Source of the DNA: Filomicrobium insigne
Lineage (GTDB): Bacteria > Pseudomonadota > Alphaproteobacteria > Rhizobiales > Hyphomicrobiaceae
Direction of reading: 5' to 3'
DNA: 64,000 nucleotides
Assembly (NCBI RefSeq): GCF_900104305.1
Contig: NZ_FNJC01000004.1
Coordinates: 1 to 64,000, forward strand
The position numbers were made by a program, and so were the translations under genes. The notes beneath the pieces were generated by a model. It did no database searches. It worked only from the letters and a program-made list of their open reading frames with translations, and was not told where the DNA came from. Shown one piece after another: positions 44,936-54,884 of the stretch (its first letter is position 1; each line of letters begins with the position of its first letter).

Positions 44936-47803
44936 GTGGCGGACAACAGCGACATCCCGAATCAAGGGCCTGACGGTCCGCGCGATATTCGGCCGATTAC
45001 TATCGTAGAGGAAATGAAGCGCTCGTACCTTGAGTACGCGATGAGCGTTATCGTCTCCCGCGCGCTGCCGGACGTGCGCGATGGGCTCAAGCCCGTTCAT
45101 CGCCGTATCCTTTACGGCATGCACGAGATGGGCCTTGAATGGAACAAGTCCTATCGTAAGTCGGCGAAGGTCGTCGGCGAAGTGATGGGTAATTATCACC
45201 CACATGGCGACAGCGCGATTTATGACGCGCTTGTGCGTTTGGCGCAGGACTTTTCGATGAGCCTGCCGCTCATCGACGGCCAAGGTAACTTCGGCTCGAT
45301 CGACGGTGATCCGCCGGCTGCGATGCGCTATACGGAGTGCCGTCTCGAGAAGGTCGCCCAATTCCTTCTCGACGACCTCGATAAGGACACGGTCGAATTC
45401 CAGGAGAACTACGACGGTTCTGAAGACGAACCGACGGTGCTTCCCGCGAAGTTCCCGAACCTGCTCGTCAATGGCGCCGGCGGCATTGCTGTCGGTATGG
45501 CGACGAATATCCCACCCCACAATCTCGGAGAAGTCATCGAGGCTTGCCTCGCCCATCTCGATACGCCGGCCATAACGATCGATGAGCTGTGCCAGATCGT
45601 GAAAGGCCCGGATTTTCCGACGGGCGGTCTGATCCTTGGCCGTGGAGGTATCACGTCTGCCTATCACAAGGGCCGCGGTTCGATCATCATGCGCGCGCGT
45701 GTTGAGGTCGAGGAGATCCGCAAAGATCGCCAAGCCTTGATCGTTACGGCCATTCCCTATCAGGTCAACAAACGCGTTCTGATCGAGAAGATCGCAGACG
45801 CGGTTCGCGAGAAGCGCGTCGAGGGTATCTCTGATATCTGGGACGAAACCAACCGCGAAGGCATGCGGATCGTCATTGAACTGAAGCGCGACGCGGTGGC
45901 CGATGTCGTGCTCAATCAGCTCTGGCGCTATTCGGATTTGCAGACGTCGTTCGGTGCCAACATGCTGGCGATCAACGGCGGTCGCCCCGAGCAGCTTAAC
46001 CTCAAGGACATGATCGAGGCGTTCACGGCGTTCCGCGAGGAAGTCGTTACGCGGCGCACGAAGTTCTTGCTCAACAAGGCGCGTGATCGTGCGCACGTTC
46101 TTGTCGGTTTGGCTATCGCTGTGGCCAATATTGATGAGGTCATCAATCTGATCCGGCGCGCGGCCTCACCGGCCGTCGCTAAAGAAGAACTTATGACGCG
46201 CGATTGGCCGGCGCGGGATGTGGCGCCGCTGGTTGAATTGATCGCTGATCCTCGCCACCGTGTTCAAGCCGATGGCACCTACAAGCTGTCAGAAGAACAG
46301 GCGAAGGCGATTCTCGAATTGCGGCTTGCGCGCCTGACGGCTCTCGGTCGCGATGAGATTGGCGACGAACTCAAAAAGATCGGCGAGGAAATCAAGGAGT
46401 ATCTTGAGATCCTGTCGTCGCGCGTGCGTATTGTTGAGATCATCAAGGGTGAACTCTCAGACATCCGGGATCAGTTTGCGGTTCCGCGCCGAACCGAGAT
46501 CGTCGACATTGAGGGTGAGGTCGACGATGAAGACCTCATTCAGCGCGAAGACGTCGTCGTTACCGTTACGCACAAAGGCTACATCAAGCGTGTGCCGCTC
46601 ACGACGTATCGTGCGCAGCGCCGTGGGGGCAAAGGGCGCTCGGGGCTTTCGACGAAGGACGAGGATTTCGTTACGCAGCTCTTTATGGCGTCAACACATA
46701 CGCCGGTGCTGTTCTTCTCTTCGCGCGGCATGTGCTACCGAATGAAAGTCTGGCGGTTGCCTGTTGGTACGCCGCAGTCCATCGGCAAAGCGCTCGTAAA
46801 TCTTCTGCCTCTGGAGCAGGGCGAATGGATTACGTCAATTTTGCCGTTGCCGGAGGATCCTGAAACGTGGGGATCGCTGCAGCTGATGTTTGCGACGCGC
46901 AGCGGCAACGTGCGGCGTAACGAACTCGCCGATTTCGAGAACATCAATCGTAACGGCAAGATCGCGATGAAGCTTGAGGAGGGCGACCAGATCGTCCACG
47001 TCGGGATTTGTTCGCCAACGGACAACGTGCTGCTGACGACAGCGGGCGGGCAGTGCATCCGTTTCCCCGTTGAAGACGTGCGCGTCTTCAAAGGCCGGGA
47101 TGCGGTGGGCGTTCGCGGTATCCGGCTCGATGCAGAGGACCGGGTGATTTCGATGGCGATTTTAGCCCCGATGGATGCCACGCCTGCGGAGCGCGCGGCC
47201 TATCTTAAGCTCGCTGCCGCGCATCGCCGTGCCGGAGATGCCGACGCCGAAGAAGCTGAAGAGCAGGCGGCGAATGTTGCAGCGGAAGAGGGCGCGGAGA
47301 CGTTGGAAACTGAGGAGCTATCGGCTCAGCGGTTTGAAGAGATGGCGGCCACAGAACAGTTTGTTCTTACGCTATCCGAACGTGGGTACGGCAAGCGTTC
47401 CTCGTCCTATGAGTATCGGACGTCGGGTCGTGGTGGCAAAGGCATCGTGGCCATGGTCGTCAATGAGCGCAACGGGCCGCTCTGTGCATCATTCCCCGTT
47501 GAGAATTCCGATCAGATCATTCTTGTGACGGACGCCGGGCAATTGATCCGGACGCTCGTTGACCAGGTTCGGATTGCTGGACGAAACACACAAGGCGTTC
47601 GCATTTTCCGCACGGATGCTGATGAGAAAGTGGTTTCTGTCGAGCGCATCCCGGAGGTCGCCAATGGTGACAACGGGGATGGGGACGAAGATGTAACTCC
47701 GTCTGATGATGTAGTTGTCGGAGAGGCTGGTCCCATCGAAGAGGCTGGGCCCACTGATGTCGCCAGTGATGGCGATGGTGCCGGTGGTGAAACGGAGAGC
47801 TGA
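44936..47803 (+). CDS. gyrA: DNA gyrase subunit A
   Basis: 955 residues from GTG 44936. ATP-dependent supercoiling with GyrB. The breakage domain has [20 protein letters not shown], the quinolone region [10 protein letters not shown] with S93 and D97 (positions equivalent to E. coli S83 and D87, so wild-type here) and catalytic Tyr132 in AAMRYTECR. The C-terminal pinwheel starts with [20 protein letters not shown] and the GyrA-box QRRGGKG. An acidic Ala-rich insert (about residues 760-800) and an acidic tail are present, common in Alphaproteobacteria. It is not ParC: length and the GyrA-box decide. Confidence 0.98.
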   Translation: MADNSDIPNQGPDGPRDIRPITIVEEMKRSYLEYAMSVIVSRALPDVRDGLKPVHRRILYGMHEMGLEWNKSYRKSAKVVGEVMGNYHPHGDSAIYDALVRLAQDFSMSLPLIDGQGNFGSIDGDPPAAMRYTECRLEKVAQFLLDDLDKDTVEFQENYDGSEDEPTVLPAKFPNLLVNGAGGIAVGMATNIPPHNLGEVIEACLAHLDTPAITIDELCQIVKGPDFPTGGLILGRGGITSAYHKGRGSIIMRARVEVEEIRKDRQALIVTAIPYQVNKRVLIEKIADAVREKRVEGISDIWDETNREGMRIVIELKRDAVADVVLNQLWRYSDLQTSFGANMLAINGGRPEQLNLKDMIEAFTAFREEVVTRRTKFLLNKARDRAHVLVGLAIAVANIDEVINLIRRAASPAVAKEELMTRDWPARDVAPLVELIADPRHRVQADGTYKLSEEQAKAILELRLARLTALGRDEIGDELKKIGEEIKEYLEILSSRVRIVEIIKGELSDIRDQFAVPRRTEIVDIEGEVDDEDLIQREDVVVTVTHKGYIKRVPLTTYRAQRRGGKGRSGLSTKDEDFVTQLFMASTHTPVLFFSSRGMCYRMKVWRLPVGTPQSIGKALVNLLPLEQGEWITSILPLPEDPETWGSLQLMFATRSGNVRRNELADFENINRNGKIAMKLEEGDQIVHVGICSPTDNVLLTTAGGQCIRFPVEDVRVFKGRDAVGVRGIRLDAEDRVISMAILAPMDATPAERAAYLKLAAAHRRAGDADAEEAEEQAANVAAEEGAETLETEELSAQRFEEMAATEQFVLTLSERGYGKRSSSYEYRTSGRGGKGIVAMVVNERNGPLCASFPVENSDQIILVTDAGQLIRTLVDQVRIAGRNTQGVRIFRTDADEKVVSVERIPEVANGDNGDGDEDVTPSDDVVVGEAGPIEEAGPTDVASDGDGAGGETES

Positions 47804-47829
47804 CCTGCTCTCCGTATTCCGTGGCCGTG

Positions 47830-48456
47830 TTACCAGAGATCTACGTTCTTGCCTTCTGCGCGCAGTTTCGCGCGGTAGTCGGCAAGCCAGCGTTGAAAAT
47901 TAGGTTCTGTACGGTAGGCGCCAGATTTGACGTAGACGAAGGTGGCGTGGAAATGGAAGGGCTTCCAGTACCCTAGAAGCCGCCATGCTTCCGCGTCGCT
48001 TCCGACCTTGCCGTTCAGCGCGGCGACATCTGCGGGAAAGAAGTTCAACGCAGGCGTGAAGTTGATGCGCCAGTGTTGCGCGAGTTGGCGCTCCTCCAGC
48101 TCAGTGCCGTCGAAATCTGTGACGGTACGAGAACCGTAGAGATTGAGCTGCAGCGCCAGGAAGTTCTTCTGAATGTAGTCGGCTATCTCCGGTTTCGAGA
48201 GATTTACGCGGTGCATCTCGGCGCAGTATGGGCAGCCTCTCTGTTCCCAGAAGATCACGAGGTTTTTGCCAGCTGCTGCGGCTTCTGCCGCGTCTTCCTT
48301 GAGATCCAGGAAAGACTGATGGAACCACGGCTGCACGTGCAAGCCGTCCTCATTGATGGGGGCCTCGGAATTTTCCGCGTGTGCATGCGTGTTCGATGCT
48401 GCCAAGGTGATCAAGCCAACGGGCGCGAGCAGGGCGTGGCGGCGGGTAATCGCCAT
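47830..48456 (-). CDS. SoxW-like secreted thioredoxin-fold protein
   Basis: 208 residues with an N-terminal signal (LLAPVGLITLAASNTHAHAE). Thioredoxin fold with the active site CPYC in WEQRGCPYCAEMH. The later segment FTPALNFFPADV fits the SoxW/thioredoxin-related group, which reduces periplasmic disulfides, for example in sulfur oxidation. No other sox genes are in the window, so a specific SoxW role cannot be claimed. It is convergent with gyrA and divergent from coaD. Confidence 0.88.
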   Translation of the reverse strand: MAITRRHALLAPVGLITLAASNTHAHAENSEAPINEDGLHVQPWFHQSFLDLKEDAAEAAAAGKNLVIFWEQRGCPYCAEMHRVNLSKPEIADYIQKNFLALQLNLYGSRTVTDFDGTELEERQLAQHWRINFTPALNFFPADVAALNGKVGSDAEAWRLLGYWKPFHFHATFVYVKSGAYRTEPNFQRWLADYRAKLRAEGKNVDLW

Positions 48457-48615
48457 GGCGTGTTCTCCTTAATTCGGATCTTGGGCGGCCCCTTGGCCGC
48501 TGTTCGGGATACCCATTATTTCGTCTATGGAGAGGTTCCTATAGCTTGAAAGCGGTTGTTGAACCGGGGTTACCACGGGTAATGAAGAGGTATCCGCACA
48601 AACGGCAAGGTAGCT

Positions 48616-49116
48616 ATGACCCGTATAGGTTTTTACTCCGGAAGCTTCGATCCCGTCACCCTCGGCCATACGGACGTGGTGGCACGCGCGGCGGAACTTG
48701 TTGATAGGCTCGTTATTGGCATTGGCGTGCATGCGAGCAAGACGCCAATGTTTTCTACGGCGGAACGTGTCGAAATGCTCCGTGAGGAAACGCTCATCAT
48801 CGCCGATAAGACGGGCGCGGCTATCGACATCATTACCTTCGACAATCTGGCGGTTGAAGCGGCACGCGCCGAGGGGGCGACAGTTTTCTTTCGAGGTCTT
48901 CGAGACGGGACAGACTTCGATTACGAAATGCAGATGGCGGGTATGAATGGGGCTATGGCTCCGGATATTCAAACCGTGTTCGTTGCTGCTTCCCCAGCTG
49001 TACGGCATATCGCAGCCAATCTCGTGCGGCAGGTCGCGACGATGGGTGGAGACGTAAGTTCCTTCGTTTCGCCGGAGGTTGAACGGCGTCTCCAGGCACG
49101 GTTCGCCGGTTCGTGA
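48616..49116 (+). CDS. coaD: Phosphopantetheine adenylyltransferase
   Basis: 166 residues. Fourth step of coenzyme A synthesis. The nucleotidyl transferase motif is [14 protein letters not shown] (T/HxGH), with [21 protein letters not shown] and later [12 protein letters not shown] completing the family pattern. Short AAGG ribosome site before ATG. In the same direction as the cyclophilin genes that follow. Confidence 0.97.
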   Translation: MTRIGFYSGSFDPVTLGHTDVVARAAELVDRLVIGIGVHASKTPMFSTAERVEMLREETLIIADKTGAAIDIITFDNLAVEAARAEGATVFFRGLRDGTDFDYEMQMAGMNGAMAPDIQTVFVAASPAVRHIAANLVRQVATMGGDVSSFVSPEVERRLQARFAGS

Positions 49117-49238
49117 TTGTAGGCGCAGTTGCCTGTATGCCTGATTACGGCCATAACGCGCAGGTTCTCTGCGCCGCCGCGGCTCGTGTCCCACGTGCCG
49201 AAGCATCGCCAGAGATGAAGAAATCATAGGAGCTCCTC

Positions 49239-49790
49239 GTGTTGCGCAGTTTGCTGAGTTTTATCGTGGTCGCTTTCGTGGCGGCTCTCCCTGCTTTCGC
49301 CCAAGCGCCCGCAGCAGATCCTGAAAATACGCTGGTGATCGAACTTGCTTCGGGCAAAGTCGTCATCGCCATGCGGCCGGATTTGGCACCGGAGCATGTG
49401 GCCCGCGTTAAGCAGCTTGCGCGTGAAGGTTTTTACAATGGGATCGTTTGGCACCGTGTGATCCCAGGCTTTATGGCGCAGACAGGCGATCCGACTGGTA
49501 CCGGCTCTGGTGGCTCGAAGTATCCTGATCTGCCGGCCGAATTCACAAATACGCCGTTTGAGCGCGGCACGGTTGGGGCGGCGCGCACGTCCGATCCGAA
49601 TTCGGCCAATAGCCAGTTCTTCATTACCTTCACGCGGACGCCGCATCTAAACGGCCAGTACACGGTTTGGGGCAAAGTGGTTGACGGTATGACGCACGTT
49701 GATGCGATCAAGAAGGGAGCAGGCAGCTCCGGTTCCGTCGACAACCCCGACAAGATGGTGAAAGTGTACGTGGCCGCTGATCAAAAATAG
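49239..49790 (+). CDS. Periplasmic cyclophilin-type peptidyl-prolyl isomerase
   Basis: 183 residues from GTG with AGGAG upstream. A signal peptide (VVAFVAALPAFAQAPAADPE) sends it to the periplasm. Cyclophilin motifs are FYNGIVWHRVIPGFMAQTGD with the catalytic Arg in HRVI, NSQFFITFTRTPHLNGQYTV and FGKV-like GKVVDGM. It assists folding of exported proteins. It is a paralogue of the next gene. Confidence 0.94.
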   Translation: MLRSLLSFIVVAFVAALPAFAQAPAADPENTLVIELASGKVVIAMRPDLAPEHVARVKQLAREGFYNGIVWHRVIPGFMAQTGDPTGTGSGGSKYPDLPAEFTNTPFERGTVGAARTSDPNSANSQFFITFTRTPHLNGQYTVWGKVVDGMTHVDAIKKGAGSSGSVDNPDKMVKVYVAADQK

Positions 49791-49860
49791 CGGTCACCCG
49801 TGTGGCGCGTGCGGCATTGGCGCCCACGTTCGCGATTCTGAGCCATAGAGGCATGACGCG

Positions 49861-49903
49861 GCGGCATTCTGCGCGTAACACGCGCGCATATAAAGAATGC
49901 CGC
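49861..49903 (+). promoter_or_regulatory. Stem-loop just before the second cyclophilin
   Basis: GCGGCATTCT (49861-49870) pairs with AGAATGCCGC (49894-49903), and inside it GCGCGT pairs with ACGCGC. It ends 14 bases before the AAGGAGAGG ribosome site. It could end the first gene's transcript, stabilise the second or control its translation. Confidence 0.55.
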
Positions 49904-49929
49904 GAAAAAACATAACAAGGAGAGGCTCC

Positions 49930-50406
49930 ATGGCCGAAATCAAAGATCCTGAGAATACGCTTATCATCGAGACCACGAAGGGTAAGGTCGTTATCGAATT
50001 GCGTCCTGATCTGGCGCCTCAGCATGTTGAGCGCATCAAGACCCTCGCGCGCGAAGGATTTTATGACGGCATTGCTTTCCACCGCGTCATCGAAGGCTTC
50101 ATGGCACAGACGGGTTGCCCGAACGGGACCGGAACCGGTGGGTCGAGCTATGGCAACCTGCCGGCGGAGTTTAACTCGGAGCCGCACGTGCGCGGAATCT
50201 GCTCTATGGCACGTGCAACGCCACCGAACTCGGCAAACTCGCAGTTCTTCATCTGCTTCGACGATGCTCGTTTCCTCGACGGCCAGTACACCGTTTGGGG
50301 CAAGGTGATCGAGGGCATGGAGAACGTCGATCAGATCAAGCGTGGTGAGCCGGTCCGTGATCCCGATCGCATGGTTTCCGTCCGCGTTGCGGCTGACGTC
50401 GCTTAA
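49930..50406 (+). CDS. Cytosolic cyclophilin-type peptidyl-prolyl isomerase
   Basis: 158 residues from ATG 49930 (MAEIKDPENTL), after AAGGAGAGG. Same family as the gene before it, with FYDGIAFHRVIEGFMAQTGC and NSQFFICFDDARFLDGQYTV, but without a signal peptide, so cytosolic. The pair arose by duplication and serves two compartments. Terminator-like hairpin after the gene. Confidence 0.95.
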   Translation: MAEIKDPENTLIIETTKGKVVIELRPDLAPQHVERIKTLAREGFYDGIAFHRVIEGFMAQTGCPNGTGTGGSSYGNLPAEFNSEPHVRGICSMARATPPNSANSQFFICFDDARFLDGQYTVWGKVIEGMENVDQIKRGEPVRDPDRMVSVRVAADVA

Positions 50407-50440
50407 GAGCGTCGGTCACACTACGTTTGATACGTATTTC

Positions 50441-50484
50441 AATGGCACTTGCTTCGCTTCGTTTTGAGGTGAAGCGGTGCCATT
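50441..50484 (+). terminator. Terminator-like hairpin after the second cyclophilin
   Basis: AATGGCAC (50441-50448) pairs with GTGCCATT (50477-50484), and GCTTC inside pairs with GAAGC. There is only a weak T-run, so termination may also depend on Rho. It separates the plus-strand genes from the convergent GST. Confidence 0.6.
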
Positions 50485-50508
50485 GCCGTTTGAGGGAGCA
50501 CGGGGCTC

Positions 50509-51189
50509 TTAGCCTGTTTCTCGCCAATGCGGAGGATATGCCTTGTCATATCCGGGCAGGGCCTCGAAGCGCTGCATCCAGGTGGTGAGATCGGGATAGA
50601 GATCGGCAAAATCGCTTAGGCCTAGATTGAGTGGCACGGCTGCCGGACGCGCTGCGAGGCGAAGAAGAAATTTGCAATGCGGGTAAACGGTTAGGTCGGC
50701 CGCTGAAAGGGAGTTGCCCGTTAGCCATTGGCTCTTCTGCAGCAGTTCATTCAACCGCTCGAACTCTGTGTGCAGCGTTCCGTGGCGCGCGGTGAGGGCG
50801 GCTGCTGACAGGGACTTATTGCGGCTTATGGCTGTGCTCAGGCGATTGATGACCGGTTCGAGGTAGCACACGAATTCGGAACAGATTTGCATGATGTGAG
50901 CGGCTTCCACTGCTGTCGCTCCGAACATCGGCGGTTCGGGGAAGAGCCGCTCCAGGTACGTCATCATCGCTAGGGATTCCCCAATGATGACGTTCCCGTG
51001 TACGAGGGCTGGCACCTTTCCGCGCGGGTTGAGCGCTAGGTACGCTGCGGACTTCTGCGTTCCGCTTGCCGTATCGATCCGATGGGAGAGGTAGGGGACG
51101 CTTTTGAATTCCGCCATAAGCAGGACGCGCCAGCCGAATGGACTGCCGCTGACCCAGTATATCTCGATGGGCGGATCAACCTCCGTCAT
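50509..51189 (-). CDS. Glutathione S-transferase family protein
   Basis: 226 residues. The N-terminal thioredoxin-like domain has IYWVSGSPFGWRVLLMAEFK with the likely active Ser, and GKVPALVHGNVIIGESLAMM, the cis-Pro and glutathione gamma-Glu site. The C-terminal helical domain has LSAADLTVYPHCKFLLRL. It follows phaC by 40 bp on the same strand. The substrate is unknown; detoxification is usual. Confidence 0.93.
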   Translation of the reverse strand: MTEVDPPIEIYWVSGSPFGWRVLLMAEFKSVPYLSHRIDTASGTQKSAAYLALNPRGKVPALVHGNVIIGESLAMMTYLERLFPEPPMFGATAVEAAHIMQICSEFVCYLEPVINRLSTAISRNKSLSAAALTARHGTLHTEFERLNELLQKSQWLTGNSLSAADLTVYPHCKFLLRLAARPAAVPLNLGLSDFADLYPDLTTWMQRFEALPGYDKAYPPHWRETG

Positions 51190-51228
51190 GAAAACCCTTT
51201 CCGGCCGGATCAGAAGCGATGCAGCCGG

Positions 51229-53046
51229 TTAGGCGCGTACTTTAACGTATGAGCCGGGCGCATCTTCTATTGCGCCGAGGTTCGCACCGGGTTCCCGCGC
51301 TGGGACTTCTTCACCGGAATGACGCGTCAGCCACTCAGTCCAGTACGGCCACCAAGAACCGGTGTGTTCCGTGGCGGAGGAGACCCATTCATCCAACGTC
51401 TCATCCGTTGGCCGTTTTGAGGTCCAATATTGGTATTTAACCTTCTCGGGTGGGTTGACCACGCCGGCAATGTGACCGGACCCGGCAAGGACGAACTCTA
51501 CCGGGCCGCCAAGAAGCTTCGCGCCGATAAAGACGGACTGGGCCGGAGCGATGTGGTCCTCCTTCGTACCCAGATCGAAAACCGGAATGCGTATATCGCT
51601 GAGGCAGACCTGTGTGCCGGAGATTTCCATCTCGCCGCGGGCCAAGCGGTTTTGATGGTAGAACTCGCGCAGATAGAAGCGATGGTTCGCTGCTGGCATC
51701 CGCGTGGAATCCTGGTTCCAGTACAGGAGGTCAAAGGGGAACGGCTGCTTACCGAGCAGGTAGTTGTTTACGACGTAAGGCCATACGAGGTCTTTGGGAC
51801 GCATCATGTTGAAGACGTTGGCCATGCGCGAACCATCGAGATAGCCGCGCTCAGCCATCATCTCTTCAAGGCTCTTGAGCTGTGCGTCGTCGATAAACAA
51901 CAAGAGGTCGCCAGCTTTTGTAAAATCGACCTGCGTTGTGAGGAATGTCGCGGACGCGAAAATGTCTTCTCCGCGGGTGCTCAAGTAGGCGAGCGTTGTT
52001 GCGAGCAACGTGCCGCCGACGCAGTAACCGAGACCGTTGATGCGTTCTTCGCCCGTTTCTCGGCGAATGACATCCGCGGCCGTCAGCACACCTTCGTGCA
52101 TATAGTCCTGGAAGTCTTTTTCAGCGAGGCTGCGGTCGGGATTGACCCAGGAGATAACGAAGACGGTGAAGCCCTGGTCAACTGCGAATTTTATGAAGCT
52201 TTTCGCGGGCGTGAGGTCGAGAATATAAAATTTGTTGATCCAGGGTGGAACGACGAGCAGAGGGATCTGGCGCACCTGCGGCGTGGACGGAGCGTATTGC
52301 AGGAGCTGCATGATGTCGTTCTGGAAAACGACCTTGCCGGGTGTCGTTGCCAAATTGCGTCCGACTTCGAAGGCGGCAAGGTCCGTCTGGCTTATTTTCA
52401 GCAGGTCTCCCGATCGCTCCATGTCATGGAACAGATTGTCCATGCCACGGACGAGGTTTTTGGCATTGCTGGAAAAGGTTTCCCGGACGACCTCCGGATT
52501 GGTCATCGGGAAGTTCGACGGTGACATCGCGCTGATCAGCTGGCGGAAATGATACTCCGCTCTCTGGCGTTCTCGTTCATCCAAACCCTGTGTGCCCGCA
52601 AGAAGGTCTTCCGCCCATTTTGAAGTGATGAGGTAGGATTGCTTCCAGAAATCGAAGTATGGGTTTTCAGACCAATCGGGGTCCGCGAAGCGGTTGTCGC
52701 CCTTCTCGGGCTCGACGTAAGGCTCAACCTCGTTGTCACCCAGCATACGACGGAGAGCGTTGTTCCAGATCACGGCATAGGATCGGAACAGCTCAGTCTG
52801 GGCCTCGGCGAGTTTGGCTGGGTCCGACGCCCACAGGGCAAAAACCTCGTTAACCGTCTTACCGGCCTCGACGATTTCTGACGCTGTGGAGTATGGGCCG
52901 GGCTTTGAGTCCGCGCGATCAAGGTATTGTGAGAGCACGCGTCCGCCCTGCTCCAGCATCTGGAGCATGTTGCGGGCGAATTCCTCAGGGTCTTCGATGG
53001 TGTAGGCGGAAACGTCACCGTTCGGCGCGGCAGGCGGTTTTTTCAT
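51229..53046 (-). CDS. phaC: Class I poly(3-hydroxyalkanoate) synthase
   Basis: 605 residues, the class I size. Polymerises 3-hydroxyacyl-CoA on granules. The lipase-like box has Cys342 in GLGYCVGGTLLATTLAY, the Asp is in IPVFDLGTKEDHIAP and the His in LAGSGHIAGVVNPP. The N-terminal domain is also typical: DPDWSENPYFDFWKQSYLI. No phaA, phaB or phasin gene lies next to it; only the GST gene follows. It implies carbon storage as PHA. Confidence 0.97.
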   Translation of the reverse strand: MKKPPAAPNGDVSAYTIEDPEEFARNMLQMLEQGGRVLSQYLDRADSKPGPYSTASEIVEAGKTVNEVFALWASDPAKLAEAQTELFRSYAVIWNNALRRMLGDNEVEPYVEPEKGDNRFADPDWSENPYFDFWKQSYLITSKWAEDLLAGTQGLDERERQRAEYHFRQLISAMSPSNFPMTNPEVVRETFSSNAKNLVRGMDNLFHDMERSGDLLKISQTDLAAFEVGRNLATTPGKVVFQNDIMQLLQYAPSTPQVRQIPLLVVPPWINKFYILDLTPAKSFIKFAVDQGFTVFVISWVNPDRSLAEKDFQDYMHEGVLTAADVIRRETGEERINGLGYCVGGTLLATTLAYLSTRGEDIFASATFLTTQVDFTKAGDLLLFIDDAQLKSLEEMMAERGYLDGSRMANVFNMMRPKDLVWPYVVNNYLLGKQPFPFDLLYWNQDSTRMPAANHRFYLREFYHQNRLARGEMEISGTQVCLSDIRIPVFDLGTKEDHIAPAQSVFIGAKLLGGPVEFVLAGSGHIAGVVNPPEKVKYQYWTSKRPTDETLDEWVSSATEHTGSWWPYWTEWLTRHSGEEVPAREPGANLGAIEDAPGSYVKVRA

Positions 53047-53175
53047 GGCTTCCGATTGCTTTCGAAGACTTCTTTGTTAGGTGTGTTTTTGAGGATGCTC
53101 TTGGGATTTTTTTGGGTTGCCGGAGCGTATGCGGCATTTGCGTACAAGTTGTGAACATCATATAGTTGAATAGGC

Positions 53176-53469
53176 TTGAATCGCAACGCGTTGCCTGTGT
53201 CGAGTCTGGGGGATATCGGGGGACAATTGGCTCACGTTCTTGCCAGAATTGGTCTTGCGCCAAAGTGGCTGGGTGCTGCTGCCATTATTATGGTGGCTGC
53301 GGCTGCGGGCGGTTGTGGCCATGCGTCTTTGACGCCGCTTCCTGACCTTGCCAGGCTGCCTTCAGATATGCTCAGCACAGAACAACAAAAAGCGGCCATC
53401 AAGGAGATGACCGAGCTGAGTGTTAAGCACGAGACTCAGGCGATCGATGCCATCGAAAAGGCACGCTAA
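53176..53469 (+). CDS. Small putative lipoprotein
   Basis: 97 residues if started at TTG 53176. A later TTG at 53227 has GGGGGA six bases upstream and would give a normal 30-residue lipoprotein signal (LGAAAIIMVAAAAGGC); the lipobox Cys is the same. The mature part is about 50 residues, polar and helical (LSTEQQKAAIKEMTELSVKH). Unknown family; such small lipoproteins are frequent in Hyphomicrobiales. It lies between divergent phaC and the aminotransferase gene. Confidence 0.7.
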   Translation: MNRNALPVSSLGDIGGQLAHVLARIGLAPKWLGAAAIIMVAAAAGGCGHASLTPLPDLARLPSDMLSTEQQKAAIKEMTELSVKHETQAIDAIEKAR

Positions 53470-53641
53470 GCCGCTTTTCTGATTCTTGTCCTGTCGTGCC
53501 GTTGGTGCATCGTCAAAAAAGTGCGTCCATTGCAGACGACAGTGGCGCATAAAGGTGTGCTACGTATAGACTTGCTGTAAATTTATCACGCGACCCGAGC
53601 GCTCTGCCCGAAAGGGCGCGCCAAAACGAAAGACATAACCG

Positions 53642-54868
53642 GTGATCGAGGAATTTCATCGCATCAAGCGCTTGCCGCCCTACGTGTTTGCTGAAGTCAA
53701 TCGTCTGAAGGCCAACGCGCGGGCCGCCGGTGCCGATATCGTCGATCTGGGCATGGGCAATCCGGATTTGCCGACGCCGCAGCACATTGTCGACAAGCTG
53801 GTCGAAACGGTGAGCAAACCGCGGACCAACCGCTATTCAGCGTCAAAAGGTATTCCAGGATTGCGGCGGGCTCAGGCGGCTTATTATGCGCGCCGCTTCG
53901 GGGTGAAGCTTGATCCGGAAACGGAAATCGTCGCAACGCTCGGATCGAAGGAAGGCTTCGCCAACATGGCGCAAGCTATCACGGCCCCGGGTGACGTCAT
54001 CCTCGTTCCAAACCCGACCTATCCGATCCACGAATTCGGATTCATCATTTCTGGCGCCGCAATCCGCCATGTGCCCGCTGGCACGGGTGAGGATTTCCTG
54101 CGCGCTGTCGAGCGTGCCTGCAAGCATTCCGTGCCGCGTCCGCTCGCGTTGGTCCTTTGCTTCCCTTCGAATCCAACGGCAATGGTGGCCGACTTGGATT
54201 TCTATAAGGAAGCTGTGGCTCTTGCCCGTAAGCTCGATCTTATCATTTTGTCGGACCTGGCTTATTCGGAAGTCTATTTTGACGATAACCCCCCGCCGTC
54301 TGTTTTGCAGGTGCCCGGCGCCAAGGATATCGCGGTCGAATTCACGTCGCTCTCAAAGACCTACAATATGCCCGGTTGGCGTATGGGCTTTGCCGTTGGC
54401 AACGAGCGGCTCATCGGTGCTCTCGCCCGGGTCAAATCCTATCTCGACTACGGTGCGTTCACGCCGATCCAAGTGGCGGCTGCGGCTGCATTGAATGGAC
54501 CGCAGGAGTGCGTCTCCGAAATTCGCGAGACATACAAGCGACGCCGCGATTGTCTGGTCGAGAGCTTCGCTCGGGCCGGCTGGGACGTGCCGCCGCCGCC
54601 CGCGACCATGTTTTGCTGGGCTCCTATCCCTGAGCCGTTCCAGCAGCTGAGTTCCGTGGATTTCTCCAAGCTGCTGATCGAAAAGGCTGACGTGGCCGTT
54701 TCGCCGGGGCTCGGATTTGGCGAATACGGCGAAGGTTATGTACGTATTGCGCTGGTCGAGAACGAACATCGCATCCGGCAGGCGGCACGCAGCTTGAAAA
54801 AGTTCTTCGCCCAAGCGCAGGAAACGATGCATAACGTCATTCCTATTCCACAGAAAGCGACGCGTTAG
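53642..54868 (+). CDS. Aminotransferase class I, AlaC/LL-diaminopimelate type
   Basis: 408 residues from GTG 53642 (MIEEFHRIKRLPPYVFAEVN). PLP enzyme of fold type I: DLGMGNPDLPTP, NPTYPIHEFGFIISGA and the active-site Lys in FTSLSKTYNMPGWRMGFAVG. This subgroup of aminotransferases, common in Alphaproteobacteria before hom, handles alanine or glutamate or LL-diaminopimelate; the exact substrate is not clear. It ends 16 bp before hom and is likely in its operon. Confidence 0.93.
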   Translation: MIEEFHRIKRLPPYVFAEVNRLKANARAAGADIVDLGMGNPDLPTPQHIVDKLVETVSKPRTNRYSASKGIPGLRRAQAAYYARRFGVKLDPETEIVATLGSKEGFANMAQAITAPGDVILVPNPTYPIHEFGFIISGAAIRHVPAGTGEDFLRAVERACKHSVPRPLALVLCFPSNPTAMVADLDFYKEAVALARKLDLIILSDLAYSEVYFDDNPPPSVLQVPGAKDIAVEFTSLSKTYNMPGWRMGFAVGNERLIGALARVKSYLDYGAFTPIQVAAAAALNGPQECVSEIRETYKRRRDCLVESFARAGWDVPPPPATMFCWAPIPEPFQQLSSVDFSKLLIEKADVAVSPGLGFGEYGEGYVRIALVENEHRIRQAARSLKKFFAQAQETMHNVIPIPQKATR

Positions 54869-54884
54869 GTTTCAATCCACCATC

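Noticed and set aside
44936-46096. Long minus-strand frame of 391 codons inside gyrA
   Set aside because: It is the complement of a highly conserved gene and arises from codon bias.
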